Shown: positions 25,856-33,864, numbered from the stretch's first letter. The stretch is 37,460 bases of DNA from Flavobacteriales bacterium (GCA_003331305.1 QOQB01000012.1:1-37460), one strand, 5' to 3'. Translations and numbers: made by a program. Notes: generated from the sequence alone by a model not told the origin.

Positions 25856-26506
25856 ATGCGACTTTTCTTGATCAGCCTTCAAATTGCAGCATGTACAATT
25901 GCCGCACCCAAAGCGATAGACAATCCAACACCAGTTGCAAAGGCAACGTATAGTGTACCTCAAGAACATAAAACGGCCTATTTTGCTTCGGGGTGTTTTT
26001 GGTGTGTTGAAGCTGTTTTTGAACACGTAGATGGTGTTCAAGAAGCCATCTCGGGATATGCTGGAGGTACAACCATAAATCCAAATTATAGGCAGGTTGT
26101 TTCAGGAAAAACAGGGCATGCCGAAAGTATTAAAATCGTTTATGACCCAAAAAAAGTCTCTTTTAAAACCCTTGTTCAAGTATTTTTTGGTTCACACGAC
26201 CCTACTACACTCAACCGGCAAGGTCCAGACAAAGGAACGCACTACCGGTCTATTGCCTTTTATGAGACAGAAAATGAGAAAAAAATCATAGAAAAAACTA
26301 TAGAAAATCTTACCAAAATCAAGCGTTACAGAAACCCGATTGTTACTGAAGTAAAAAAGCTAGACGTATTTTATCAAGCAGAAGACTATCATCAAGATTT
26401 TGAAGAAAATAATCCGAATAATCCGTATATCAGAGCTGTTTCAAAACCAAGAGTTAGTCAGTTTTTACAGGCATATCCAGAAATTGTTAAAGCGGATTTG
26501 GAATAA
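25856..26506 (+). CDS. msrA: peptide-methionine (S)-S-oxide reductase MsrA, exported
   Basis: Repairs oxidised methionine in proteins. The catalytic motif GCFWCVEAVFEHVDGV holds C47 (nucleophile) and C50, followed by the family blocks GYAGG, YRQVVSGKTGHAES, FFGSHDPTTLNRQGPDKGTHYRS (split here only for reading) and FYQAEDYHQDF. The first 13 residues (MRLFLISLQIAAC) form a short signal ending in a lipobox-like IAAC, so the enzyme is probably a periplasmic lipoprotein, although the hydrophobic part is short. It starts three bases after the glycosyltransferase stop. The 3' end overlaps the convergent PAP2 gene by 20 bp, the largest overlap in the window. Confidence 0.93.
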   Translation: MRLFLISLQIAACTIAAPKAIDNPTPVAKATYSVPQEHKTAYFASGCFWCVEAVFEHVDGVQEAISGYAGGTTINPNYRQVVSGKTGHAESIKIVYDPKKVSFKTLVQVFFGSHDPTTLNRQGPDKGTHYRSIAFYETENEKKIIEKTIENLTKIKRYRNPIVTEVKKLDVFYQAEDYHQDFEENNPNNPYIRAVSKPRVSQFLQAYPEIVKADLE

Positions 26507-27047
26507 ATTTTAGGTAAATTTTAGCAAACAGCCAACCTCCAAAAGCACCGAAAAGTGCACCGCTTAATACATCTAGCGGATAATGCACCCCAATATATAT
26601 GCGGCTGTAGGCTACAAAAGCAGCAACTACGAAAAGGAGGCGCATGGCCTGAAATCGTTTAGCAAAAAGCGTCACAAAAAGGGTGGCAATTGCAAACGAA
26701 TTGGACGCATGACCTGAAAAATAACTGTATTTACCCCCGCAACTTGATTTAACACGACGCATCAAACCGTCAAGGGCTTCCTCATGACAAGGTCGAAGGC
26801 GCTGAAAGCCATTTTTGAAAGCATTCGTAATTTGGTCTGTAAAGGTTATGAGAAGCGCAATGGTAAGCAATAGCCAAAGGGTCTTTTTCCATCCCAACCA
26901 CCTACTGCAAATAACTGTTATCACAACATAGAACCCAATGGTGTGCTTTTTGTCTGTAATTGCCATCCAAAGTGCATCAAACTGAGGTGTCCCAAGATTG
27001 TTTAACCATAAAAAAAGATTCTTATCCCAAAGTAACAGGGTATCCAT
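26487..27047 (-). CDS. PAP2 family membrane phosphatase
   Basis: A 186-residue integral membrane phosphatase of the type 2 phosphatidic acid phosphatase family, which acts on lipid phosphates such as phosphatidate, phosphatidylglycerophosphate or undecaprenyl pyrophosphate. The three motifs are complete: K-x6-RP at 78-86 (KNGFQRLRP), SGH at 111-113 (YFSGHAS) and SR-x5-H-x3-D at 148-159 (SRIYIGVHYPLD). Five or six membrane helices. Two cysteines (C87, C103) face each other in the periplasmic loop and could form a disulfide. It is the last gene of the mscS-to-PAP2 run; its ATG overlaps the stop of the 77-residue gene by one base (TAATG). The true substrate cannot be told. Confidence 0.9.
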   Translation of the reverse strand: MDTLLLWDKNLFLWLNNLGTPQFDALWMAITDKKHTIGFYVVITVICSRWLGWKKTLWLLLTIALLITFTDQITNAFKNGFQRLRPCHEEALDGLMRRVKSSCGGKYSYFSGHASNSFAIATLFVTLFAKRFQAMRLLFVVAAFVAYSRIYIGVHYPLDVLSGALFGAFGGWLFAKIYLKFIPNPL

Positions 27048-27280
27048 TAATCTGTGTATGTGTTAATTTCATTATCATAGAATGCAGTTGCGCGCTCGAT
27101 CCAGTGCGCCATTTCAGTAGTAGCTTGTTCTTTATCTTCTTTAGAAAAGGTTTCCCACCATTCCAAATCATCATTGGTAAGATTTATAATAAACCTAGGG
27201 AAGTGTGTATGAACTACAAAAATAGCGTCAGGAAAATCAGCATTATCAGCGAGTAAAAATTCTGGAAGTGTTTCAGACAT
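27047..27280 (-). CDS. hypothetical 77-residue protein between MATE and PAP2 genes
   Basis: I do not recognise a named domain. The protein is small, soluble and acidic, with no signal peptide. It starts MSETLPEFLLADNADFPDAI, continues with a beta-like FVVHTHFPRFIINLTN and ends in a helix EWWETFSKEDKEQATTEMAHW. The gene is real by position: its ATGTCTGA overlaps the MATE stop by eight bases and its own stop overlaps the PAP2 start by one base, so translation is coupled on both sides. I recall similar unnamed proteins beside PAP2 genes in flavobacteria, but that is from memory. Confidence 0.7.
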   Translation of the reverse strand: MSETLPEFLLADNADFPDAIFVVHTHFPRFIINLTNDDLEWWETFSKEDKEQATTEMAHWIERATAFYDNEINTYTD

Positions 27281-28637
27281 GCAATCGAATGAGTTTATTA
27301 GATAAATACCTAAAGCGAAGATACAACAACAAGGACGAAACCACTAGACCAAAACAAAGTCCAATCCAAACTCCCCGCGCACCAAGTTCCGCTGTAATGC
27401 TTAAATACAACATGACAGGAATTCCTGTTAGACCGTATGCTAAAAAAGTTATCCAAGTAGGTATTTTAACATCTTGTAGTCCTCTAAGGCTACCCAAAGC
27501 CACGACTTGCGCTCCATCAAAAATTTGAAAAAAAGCAGCAATAAAAAGCAACGAAGATGCTAATTCTGCGACTGCAAAAGTGTCAACACCTGTGGATGAA
27601 TCCAAATAAAGCCAAGGAAACCAACTGTTGCCAAGGATAAACAACAACGCAAAAGCAATGTCAAGCAAAAACGTAATCAAAAATACCGAAAGGGCAATGC
27701 GCTTAAGCTCCCTAAAAGCACCTAATCCTTTTTGATTACCTACCCGTATTGTGGCTGCTACGCTAAGCCCCATAGCAACCATAAAAGTCATAGAAGACAA
27801 ATTAAGCGCAATTTGATTGGCGGCTTGCGCATTTTTACTTAAAAATCCGCAAACCCAAATGGCGAAAGTAAAAAATCCAACTTCAAAAAACATTTGCATA
27901 GATGAAGGAAAACCAAGATTTAAAATTTGCCTTAGTTCTTTTTTATGAAATGTAAACGGGAAGATTCCACGCATAAATGTGGCTGTTTTTGGGTCTTTAT
28001 ACAATAAGAAAAAAATAAAAATAAGCATGGTTACTCTAGATGCCAGTGTGCCTATTGCGGCTCCTGTAACCCCACATTTTGGAAAAATCCACACACCAAA
28101 AATTAAGAGATAGTTGATGATGACATTTACAGCATTTGCTAACAATGTAGCGTACATGGAATATTTGGTTAATGCCATGCCATCGGCAAATTGTTTAAAT
28201 GCTTGAAAAATTACCAATGGAATTAGCGAAAACGCTACCCAGTTTAAGTATGGGAAAGCCAATTCCACAACTGACTCTTCTTGTCCCATTGCAAAAAGAA
28301 GTGGTTTTACGATATATACGGCTAAGAATAATACTATTCCTAAAATGGTACACAGGCGAAGTCCTTCAATTAAGACCTTTTGGGATACCGCCTTTTGCTT
28401 AGCAGCATCTGCCTCAGCTATAAGGGGTGTTATAGCAGTAGAAAATCCAATGCCAATAGCCATGGCAATAAAAACAAAACTATTACCTAGAGAAATGGCT
28501 GCCAATTCGGTAGTTCCCAATTGGCCTACCATAATATTGTCTACGAACTGTACTAAGGTGTGTCCTACCATACCTAGCATTACAGGCCAGGCTAAACGTA
28601 GGTTCGTTTTAAATTCCTTAGAATAGTCTTGGAGCAT
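27273..28637 (-). CDS. MATE family efflux transporter
   Basis: A 454-residue secondary transporter with 12 predicted helices in two six-helix halves. The family start WPVMLGMVGHTLVQFVDNIMVGQLG (two segments) and the second-half repeat FPSSMQMFFEVGFFTFAIWV are clear NorM/DinF-type signatures. It would export cationic drugs or metabolites using an ion gradient; whether Na+ or H+ cannot be told. It starts 10 bp after the M28 peptidase stop and its stop overlaps the next gene by eight bases. Confidence 0.93.
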   Translation of the reverse strand: MLQDYSKEFKTNLRLAWPVMLGMVGHTLVQFVDNIMVGQLGTTELAAISLGNSFVFIAMAIGIGFSTAITPLIAEADAAKQKAVSQKVLIEGLRLCTILGIVLFLAVYIVKPLLFAMGQEESVVELAFPYLNWVAFSLIPLVIFQAFKQFADGMALTKYSMYATLLANAVNVIINYLLIFGVWIFPKCGVTGAAIGTLASRVTMLIFIFFLLYKDPKTATFMRGIFPFTFHKKELRQILNLGFPSSMQMFFEVGFFTFAIWVCGFLSKNAQAANQIALNLSSMTFMVAMGLSVAATIRVGNQKGLGAFRELKRIALSVFLITFLLDIAFALLFILGNSWFPWLYLDSSTGVDTFAVAELASSLLFIAAFFQIFDGAQVVALGSLRGLQDVKIPTWITFLAYGLTGIPVMLYLSITAELGARGVWIGLCFGLVVSSLLLYLRFRYLSNKLIRLHV

Positions 28638-28647
28638 TAGTAAGAAA

Positions 28648-30051
28648 TTACTGTTTTAATGTACTCGGTATTGGGTTGACTAATCCATATTTATCATATA
28701 AAAATACAAGTGATGCCATGGTAGCTGCGCCAAGTTCCAATTCACGTTTGTTTACTGCATCAAAAGTGTCATTTTCAGCATGATGATGATCAAAATAGCG
28801 TTGAGAGTCTGGCCTCAGGCCTGCCAATACGTTGTACTTATTTTTTAACGGTCTAATGTCAGCTCCACTTCCACCCTGCTCAAAATAATGAATTAAATAG
28901 GGTTTGAATAAAGGCTTCCAAGATGTCACTTGTGTAAATTCCTCGTCTGAACAATTAAATGAAAAACCGCGTGGTGTAAACCCCCCTGCATCTGACTCTA
29001 AGGCAAAAATGTGTTTTTCATTGGCAGTAAGAGCGCTATCGGCGTAAGCATTTCCTCCGCGCAATCCGTTTTCTTCATTCATGAATAGCACCACTCTTAT
29101 CGTTCGTTTTGGTGAATATCCTGATTTTTTAAACAAACGTAGCACTTCCATGGATTGTACCACTCCTGCTCCATCATCATGTGCGCCGTCCCCTAAATCC
29201 CAGGAGTCCAAATGCCCGCCGACTACAATGACTTCATCAGGGAATTCACTACCTTTAATTTCACCAATAACATTGTGTGACCACACATCTGGGAAGGTTT
29301 TGCATTGTTGACGAAAAAGAAACTTCAGCTTTGGTTCAAGCTTCAATAAATAACTCAGTTTTTCGGCAGCATTTGTGCTAATAGCTGCTGCGGGAATGCG
29401 CTTCGACACATCTTGCTCACCGTAACTCATAGCGCCTGTATGTGGAAAATCGTCCAGCCTTAAATTCATAGAACGTACGATTATACCAACAGCGCCAAAC
29501 GCACTAGCTTCACGAGCGCCATCATAGCGTTGATCGACGCAACCCGAATAGGCTTGAAACGTACTTATTAGATTAGCTTGCATGGGGCGGTTGTAAAACA
29601 CAATTTTCCCTTCAATATTCTCTCGTCCAATTTTAGCTAAATCTTCTATTCCTTGTACTTCTACCACAGGAGCTTTAAGTCCTACAGAGGGGGTAGCAAC
29701 TGAGCCACCAAGTGCTGTAATGGGTACATTAAATGTCACTCCAGGAGCTGTTTCAATGAGGGCAAATTCTTTGGCACCACGCACCCATTTTGGTACTTTA
29801 ACAGGTTGCAAATACACACGATCTAGACCCAAGGAGTCGAGTTCAGATTTTGTCCATGCCACAGCGCGTTCTGCACCCAGAGACCCTGACAATCGACTGC
29901 CTATCCGATTGGTTAAATAATCCAACCATTCGTAAGAATGGCCATGCAGCAAGGCTAAATCATAAAACTGATTCAACTGTGATTTATCCGTTGGATTAGG
30001 TTGTGCAACCAGTACGGTGCAACTAAAAAAAAGTAACGTTAGTCGAATCAT
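28648..30051 (-). CDS. M28 family metallopeptidase, secreted
   Basis: A 467-residue exported di-zinc peptidase, similar in layout to plasma glutamate carboxypeptidase. The signal peptide is MIRLTLLFFSCTVLVAQ. A PA-type insert lies at about 115-240. Zinc and catalytic residues are present: H280 and D292 (VGGHLDSWDLGDGAHDDGAG), E326-E327 (MNEENGLRGG), D354 (LESDAGG) and a histidine in the YFDHHHAENDTFD segment (421-431). It likely cleaves peptides in the periplasm. Its ATG overlaps the stop of the sigma-54 regulator by four bases (ATGA), so the two are translationally coupled. Confidence 0.92.
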   Translation of the reverse strand: MIRLTLLFFSCTVLVAQPNPTDKSQLNQFYDLALLHGHSYEWLDYLTNRIGSRLSGSLGAERAVAWTKSELDSLGLDRVYLQPVKVPKWVRGAKEFALIETAPGVTFNVPITALGGSVATPSVGLKAPVVEVQGIEDLAKIGRENIEGKIVFYNRPMQANLISTFQAYSGCVDQRYDGAREASAFGAVGIIVRSMNLRLDDFPHTGAMSYGEQDVSKRIPAAAISTNAAEKLSYLLKLEPKLKFLFRQQCKTFPDVWSHNVIGEIKGSEFPDEVIVVGGHLDSWDLGDGAHDDGAGVVQSMEVLRLFKKSGYSPKRTIRVVLFMNEENGLRGGNAYADSALTANEKHIFALESDAGGFTPRGFSFNCSDEEFTQVTSWKPLFKPYLIHYFEQGGSGADIRPLKNKYNVLAGLRPDSQRYFDHHHAENDTFDAVNKRELELGAATMASLVFLYDKYGLVNPIPSTLKQ

Positions 30052-31202
30052 GAATTTTCTTTTGAGGTGGTATGTAAATAAACGTCTTGGGCTGTAATTC
30101 GATGGTCACCTAAAATATGTAACCGCTCCATAACGTTCCGTAATTGTCTAATATTTCCAGTCCAGTTAATTTGTTGAAGGGATTTCACTGCGTCTGGCTG
30201 AAGCTCTTTCTGAGGGCTTAATGCAGCCAAAAAATATTGTGCAAGTAACGGAATATCTTCTTTTCTATCATTAAGTGAAGGAACATGAATTTCAATAACC
30301 GCTAAGCGGTGATACAAATCTTCACGAAAGCGGTTTTGAGCTATTTCTTCTTTAATATTTTTATTAGTTGCGGCTACTACACGTACGTCAACTGAAATCG
30401 ACTTATCGCTTCCTACACGTTGGATTTTATGTTCCTCTAGCGCACGTAATACTTTGGCCTGAGCCGCCAAGCTCATATCTCCAATTTCATCTAAAAAGAG
30501 GGTTCCGCCATGGGCTTGCTCAAAAGTACCTTTTCGGTCTTTATGTGCCGAGGTAAAAGACCCTTTCATATGCCCAAAAAGCTCACTTTCAATGAGTTCT
30601 GAGGGTATTGCGGCACAATTTACCTCCACAAAAGGGGCAGCAGAACGGCTACTTTTGTGGTGTAATGCACGGGCAACTAACTCTTTGCCACTACCATTAG
30701 GCCCTTGAATTAAGACTCGGGCCATTGATGGCGCTACCTTATCTATCATATTGTAAATAGCTTGAATAGACTCGGACTCACCCACCATAGCATACTTCTT
30801 GGGTGTTTGTTTCTTTGGTTTACTTTCTAAGGCTGTAGTGACATCTAAAGCTGCTCGTACCGTTTGTAGTAGATGATTTAAATCGGGTGGTTTAGCAATA
30901 TAATCATATGCACCCATTCGCATGGCTTGAACTGCAGTTTCCAAATCGCCATGACCTGAAATCATAACAACTGGCGTTTCGGGTGAGTGCTCTCGTGCAT
31001 AAGATAATACCTGAATACCATCTTTTTTGGGCATTTTAATATCACATAAAATAAGGTCAAAAGTTAGTTTTGAAATAGACGAAATTGCAGCAACACCATC
31101 CTCAGCTTCACTGATTGTTAGCCTTTTATTTTCATCCGAAAGGACTTTCCGCAATACACGCCTGATGTTTGCTTCGTCTTCTACAATTAAAATATGTGCC
31201 AT
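30048..31202 (-). CDS. sigma-54-dependent response regulator lacking a DNA-binding domain
   Basis: A 384-residue NtrC-type activator. The receiver (1-120) has the acid pair E8-D9, phospho-acceptor D54 (LCDIKMPKKDG) and K104. The AAA+ domain (about 138-375) has GESESIQ, Walker A GPNGSGKE (167-174), Walker B GGTLFLDEIGDMS and sensor R residues (FREDLYHRL). The sigma-54 contact loop is GSFTSA (214-219) instead of GAFTGA; the key F-T is kept. The protein stops nine residues after the C-terminal AAA+ helices (..RITAQDVYLHTTSKENS), so the usual Fis-type helix-turn-helix is absent, not frameshifted. No histidine kinase is nearby. It starts directly after the mscS stop and overlaps the M28 gene. Confidence 0.92.
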   Translation of the reverse strand: MAHILIVEDEANIRRVLRKVLSDENKRLTISEAEDGVAAISSISKLTFDLILCDIKMPKKDGIQVLSYAREHSPETPVVMISGHGDLETAVQAMRMGAYDYIAKPPDLNHLLQTVRAALDVTTALESKPKKQTPKKYAMVGESESIQAIYNMIDKVAPSMARVLIQGPNGSGKELVARALHHKSSRSAAPFVEVNCAAIPSELIESELFGHMKGSFTSAHKDRKGTFEQAHGGTLFLDEIGDMSLAAQAKVLRALEEHKIQRVGSDKSISVDVRVVAATNKNIKEEIAQNRFREDLYHRLAVIEIHVPSLNDRKEDIPLLAQYFLAALSPQKELQPDAVKSLQQINWTGNIRQLRNVMERLHILGDHRITAQDVYLHTTSKENS

Positions 31203-32021
31203 TTAGTCTGCCTTATGAATAACTCGTTGGGGAAATGGAATTTCAATATTACGTTCTCTAAGTGATTTGTCAATAGCATATCGGATATCACTTTTTACCA
31301 TCTCTGATTTAAAGCCATCTTTGAGCGTAAAAACCAGCTCAAAATCTAAACTACTGTCTCCAAAATTTTTAAATAGCAATATAGGAGGAGGAGTTTTTAG
31401 TACTTCTTTGTGATGCAATGCTATATCAATCATCAAGGTTTTTAGTTCGTCTAAATCTGTTCCGTACGCCACTCCAACAGAAACCGATTCTCGTGTTTGT
31501 TCTTCATTCTCTGTCCAATTAAACAATGTGGTTGTCAGGTACATATGATTTGGAATGATAAGCACTTTATTGTCTACTGTGACTGCACGTGTTGTACGCA
31601 ATGTAATGTTTTCTACGCGACCAACTTTATCGTCAAGCTGAATAATATCTCCCACGTGAACTGTTTGGTCTACAAGAATAAAAATACCAGAAATGATATC
31701 TTGAAAAAAAGTTTGCAGCGCAAAACCAACACCAACTAACAACGCAGCTGAAGCTGCCAATAATGCTGTAAGGTTTACGCCAGCGTTTTGCAGCATTAGT
31801 AACACAACAACAGTGTATAGCGAATAATTAAAAAACGAAAAAACGGGCTTAAACTTTCCCTTTCGTTCAAAGGACAGTTTTCGGGTTAAAATCCTACGCA
31901 CAAAACGTAAAAGAAATGACAGGGTAATGATTAGGGCTACCCAAATCAAAAAAGAACCAACGCTCATTTCAGCGTCGCTCATACCAATATTGTATTGAAA
32001 GATTGATTTGATTTTTTCCAT
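31203..32021 (-). CDS. small-conductance mechanosensitive channel (MscS family)
   Basis: A 272-residue inner membrane channel that opens on membrane tension during osmotic downshock. Three hydrophobic helices precede the beta domain; the pore helix is the glycine/alanine-rich LLVGVGFALQTFFQDIISG (about 94-112), followed by ILVDQTVHVGDIIQLDDKVG and the strand VENITLRTTRAVTVDNKVL. The soluble alpha/beta domain runs to the C-terminus. It is the first gene of a tight six-gene run that includes a sigma-54 regulator, two hydrolases and a MATE transporter. The terminator of dnaJ lies 38 bp upstream of its start. Confidence 0.93.
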   Translation of the reverse strand: MEKIKSIFQYNIGMSDAEMSVGSFLIWVALIITLSFLLRFVRRILTRKLSFERKGKFKPVFSFFNYSLYTVVVLLMLQNAGVNLTALLAASAALLVGVGFALQTFFQDIISGIFILVDQTVHVGDIIQLDDKVGRVENITLRTTRAVTVDNKVLIIPNHMYLTTTLFNWTENEEQTRESVSVGVAYGTDLDELKTLMIDIALHHKEVLKTPPPILLFKNFGDSSLDFELVFTLKDGFKSEMVKSDIRYAIDKSLRERNIEIPFPQRVIHKAD

Positions 32022-32047
32022 ACTCTAATATAGAAAAAAATAGGGGT

Positions 32048-32082
32048 AAAAAAGAAAACCCACCCTCAAAAAAGAGGATGGG
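32048..32082 (-). terminator. strong intrinsic terminator between dnaJ and mscS
   Basis: Minus strand: CCCATCCTC (32082-32074), loop TTTTTT, GAGGGTGGG (32067-32059), then TTTTCTTTTTT. A nine-pair stem with one G-U pair and a T-rich tail. It ends the grpE-dnaJ transcript, or attenuates a transcript entering mscS. Confidence 0.88.
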
Positions 32083-32133
32083 AAAAAATTGCTATGAAAA
32101 AGAAAATAACTATAGATAAATCTATCGTTGTGC

Positions 32134-32141
32134 CAAATATA
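32134..32141 (-). promoter_or_regulatory. possible -7 box between dnaJ and its terminator
   Basis: TATATTTG on the minus strand, a full match to TAnnTTTG, with TTTG 15 bases upstream (short spacing). It lies between the dnaJ stop (32171) and the terminator at 32082-32048, so an RNA starting near 32128 would be only about 80 bases if terminated. It could serve a small RNA or the mscS leader. Confidence 0.35.
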
Positions 32142-32170
32142 TAATTTTTATGCATACAAACTATAGAAAA

Positions 32171-33277
32171 TCATGAAAACATGTCTTTTACTTTATCAAA
32201 AAACGATTTATGTGTCGATTTTGGACTTGGTTTAAAATTATCGTGATTGCTTTGATCTTCAAAAAATTGTTTTTGTTCTTTAGTCAATTGTTCAGGAGTC
32301 CAAACGCTCACATGAACAAGCAAGTCTCCTGAGCCATAGCTGTTTAGGCTTGGCACACCTTTCCCTTTAAGACGCAAAATTTTTCCTGATTGAATTCCTG
32401 CATCTAATTTAATACGAACAGAGCCTCCAACAGTATTAATTTCTTTGTAGGTTCCTAAAACGGCTTCCGATATAGAAATATATAAGTCTAAGTGTAAATT
32501 ATTGCCTTCTCTTTTAAGACTGGCATGTTCTTTAACACTGATTTGAACAATCATATCGCCAGAAATACCTTGTCCAGGGGCTTCATTCCCTTTTCCAGAA
32601 ACTTTTAGTTGCATACCATCTTCAACACCGGCGGGAATTTTGATGGAAACCGTCTCTTCTTGTGAAATCATTCCATACGCATCAGCACCTGAAGGACGAT
32701 GGCGTAAGGTTTGGCCTGCGCCATTACAAGTGGTACACGTAGTCGCCGATTGCATTCTGCCTAAAATGGTATTGGTTACTCGCATGATTTGTCCAGATCC
32801 GCCACAAGTTTTGCAGGTTACGTAACTCACACCAGGCGCTTGTTTTTTGCGCTTAACCTTAATTTTTTTCTCAACGCCGAGCACCATCTCCTCAAGGGTT
32901 AGTGTTACACGAACACGCAAATTAGTTCCCTTAGAACTGCGTTGACCACCGCCAAAACCGCCAAAACCACCACCAAAAGCGCTGCCGAAAATATCGCCAA
33001 ATTGACTGAAGATATCATCCATGTTCATGCTTCCGCCGCCAAAGCCTTGGTTTCCTTCAAAAGCAGCGTGGCCAAAGCGGTCATACTGGGCGCGTTTTTG
33101 CTCATCGCCAAGAACCTCATATGCCTCAGCTGCTTCCTTAAATTTCTTCTCTGCTTCAGCATCACCCGGGTTTTTATCAGGGTGATAGGCAATTGCCTTT
33201 TTGCGGTATGCCTTCTTTATTTCAGAGCTTGAAGCTGATTTGTTTATGCCAAGTATGTCGTAATAGTCTTCTTTCAT
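32171..33277 (-). CDS. dnaJ: molecular chaperone DnaJ with a single zinc centre
   Basis: A 368-residue class I J-protein. The J domain (1-70) has HPD at 32-34; a G/F-rich stretch (75-112, [10 protein letters not shown]) follows. The zinc region (about 140-210) holds only two CxxCxGxG motifs, CKTCGGSG (155-162) and CTTCNGAG (181-188), instead of four. By spacing ([13 protein letters not shown] between them) these are motifs 2 and 3, which form zinc centre II. Motifs 1 and 4 (zinc centre I) are replaced by [12 protein letters not shown] and [17 protein letters not shown]. The C-terminal substrate domains ([15 protein letters not shown].., [19 protein letters not shown]) are complete. It starts one base after grpE ends and is followed by a strong terminator. 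Confidence 0.95.
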   Translation of the reverse strand: MKEDYYDILGINKSASSSEIKKAYRKKAIAYHPDKNPGDAEAEKKFKEAAEAYEVLGDEQKRAQYDRFGHAAFEGNQGFGGGSMNMDDIFSQFGDIFGSAFGGGFGGFGGGQRSSKGTNLRVRVTLTLEEMVLGVEKKIKVKRKKQAPGVSYVTCKTCGGSGQIMRVTNTILGRMQSATTCTTCNGAGQTLRHRPSGADAYGMISQEETVSIKIPAGVEDGMQLKVSGKGNEAPGQGISGDMIVQISVKEHASLKREGNNLHLDLYISISEAVLGTYKEINTVGGSVRIKLDAGIQSGKILRLKGKGVPSLNSYGSGDLLVHVSVWTPEQLTKEQKQFFEDQSNHDNFKPSPKSTHKSFFDKVKDMFS

Positions 33278-33278
33278 C

Positions 33279-33803
33279 TTATTGAGCTACCACAACTTTG
33301 GGGTAACGAATTATTAAATCTCCAAGCTTATATCCTGCCGTTACTACGTCTACTATGGTGCCTTTTGGAAAATCGTCAGATGCTGGAAGTTGAGTGATTG
33401 CTTCATGTACCTCAGCGTCAAAGACAGCCTTTGGGGTTATTTCCATTTTGGAAAGCCCCTGTTGCTTGAGGGTATCATTAAATTTGTTATGAATAAGGCG
33501 AATACCCGCTAGCTGCTCGTCATTTTCGTCAAGCTCGTTAAGTGCACGTTCAAAATCATCTAAAATAGGAAGCATAGCAACCATTACTTCTTGAGATGCG
33601 GTTTTGAAGAGTTCAATGCGTTCTTTTGCCGTACGTTTTTTATAGTTTTCAAACTCTGCAAATAAGCGTAAAAATTTGTTTTTTTCTTCAGCTATTGCGG
33701 CTTCAGCTTCAACAAGTGGATCTTTTTCAGCCTCCACTTTTATAGGTTCCTCTGTGGGCACCTCTTCCTTCTCGACCTTCTTACTTCCCTTTTTGGCAGC
33801 CAT
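33279..33803 (-). CDS. grpE: nucleotide exchange factor GrpE
   Basis: Drives ADP release from DnaK. The 174 residues start with a lysine/glutamate-rich disordered tail ([19 protein letters not shown]), then the long dimer helix with the family motif [19 protein letters not shown] and the C-terminal beta wing ([22 protein letters not shown], split at the serine; [20 protein letters not shown]). It is first in the grpE-dnaJ pair, one base apart; dnaK is not in the window. The upstream TACTTTTG -7 box sits inside a TGGCA-N7-TGCCA dyad. There is no CIRCE element, so HrcA control is not indicated. Confidence 0.96.
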   Translation of the reverse strand: MAAKKGSKKVEKEEVPTEEPIKVEAEKDPLVEAEAAIAEEKNKFLRLFAEFENYKKRTAKERIELFKTASQEVMVAMLPILDDFERALNELDENDEQLAGIRLIHNKFNDTLKQQGLSKMEITPKAVFDAEVHEAITQLPASDDFPKGTIVDVVTAGYKLGDLIIRYPKVVVAQ

Positions 33804-33822
33804 AAAATGTTTTATTTAACTG

Positions 33823-33839
33823 TGGCAAAAGTACTGCCA
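33823..33839 (-). promoter_or_regulatory. grpE promoter region: -7 box within a TGGCA-N7-TGCCA dyad
   Basis: Minus strand reads TTGGCAGTACTTTTGCCA. It holds TACTTTTG (33833-33826), a full-consensus -7 box 22 bases before the grpE ATG, with TTG 21 bases further up. The same bases form an inverted repeat, TGGCA-N7-TGCCA, and also match the sigma-54 pattern GG-N10-GC (TGGCA.. TTGC). Operator and sigma-54 use are inference. Confidence 0.5.
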
Positions 33840-33864
33840 AAACCAACAGTATGTCAAAATGACA

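Noticed and set aside
32094-32147. Plus-strand mini-frame ATGAAAAAGAAAATAAC.. of 16 codons between dnaJ and mscS
   Set aside because: Very short, A-rich and antisense to the terminator region; no coding evidence.
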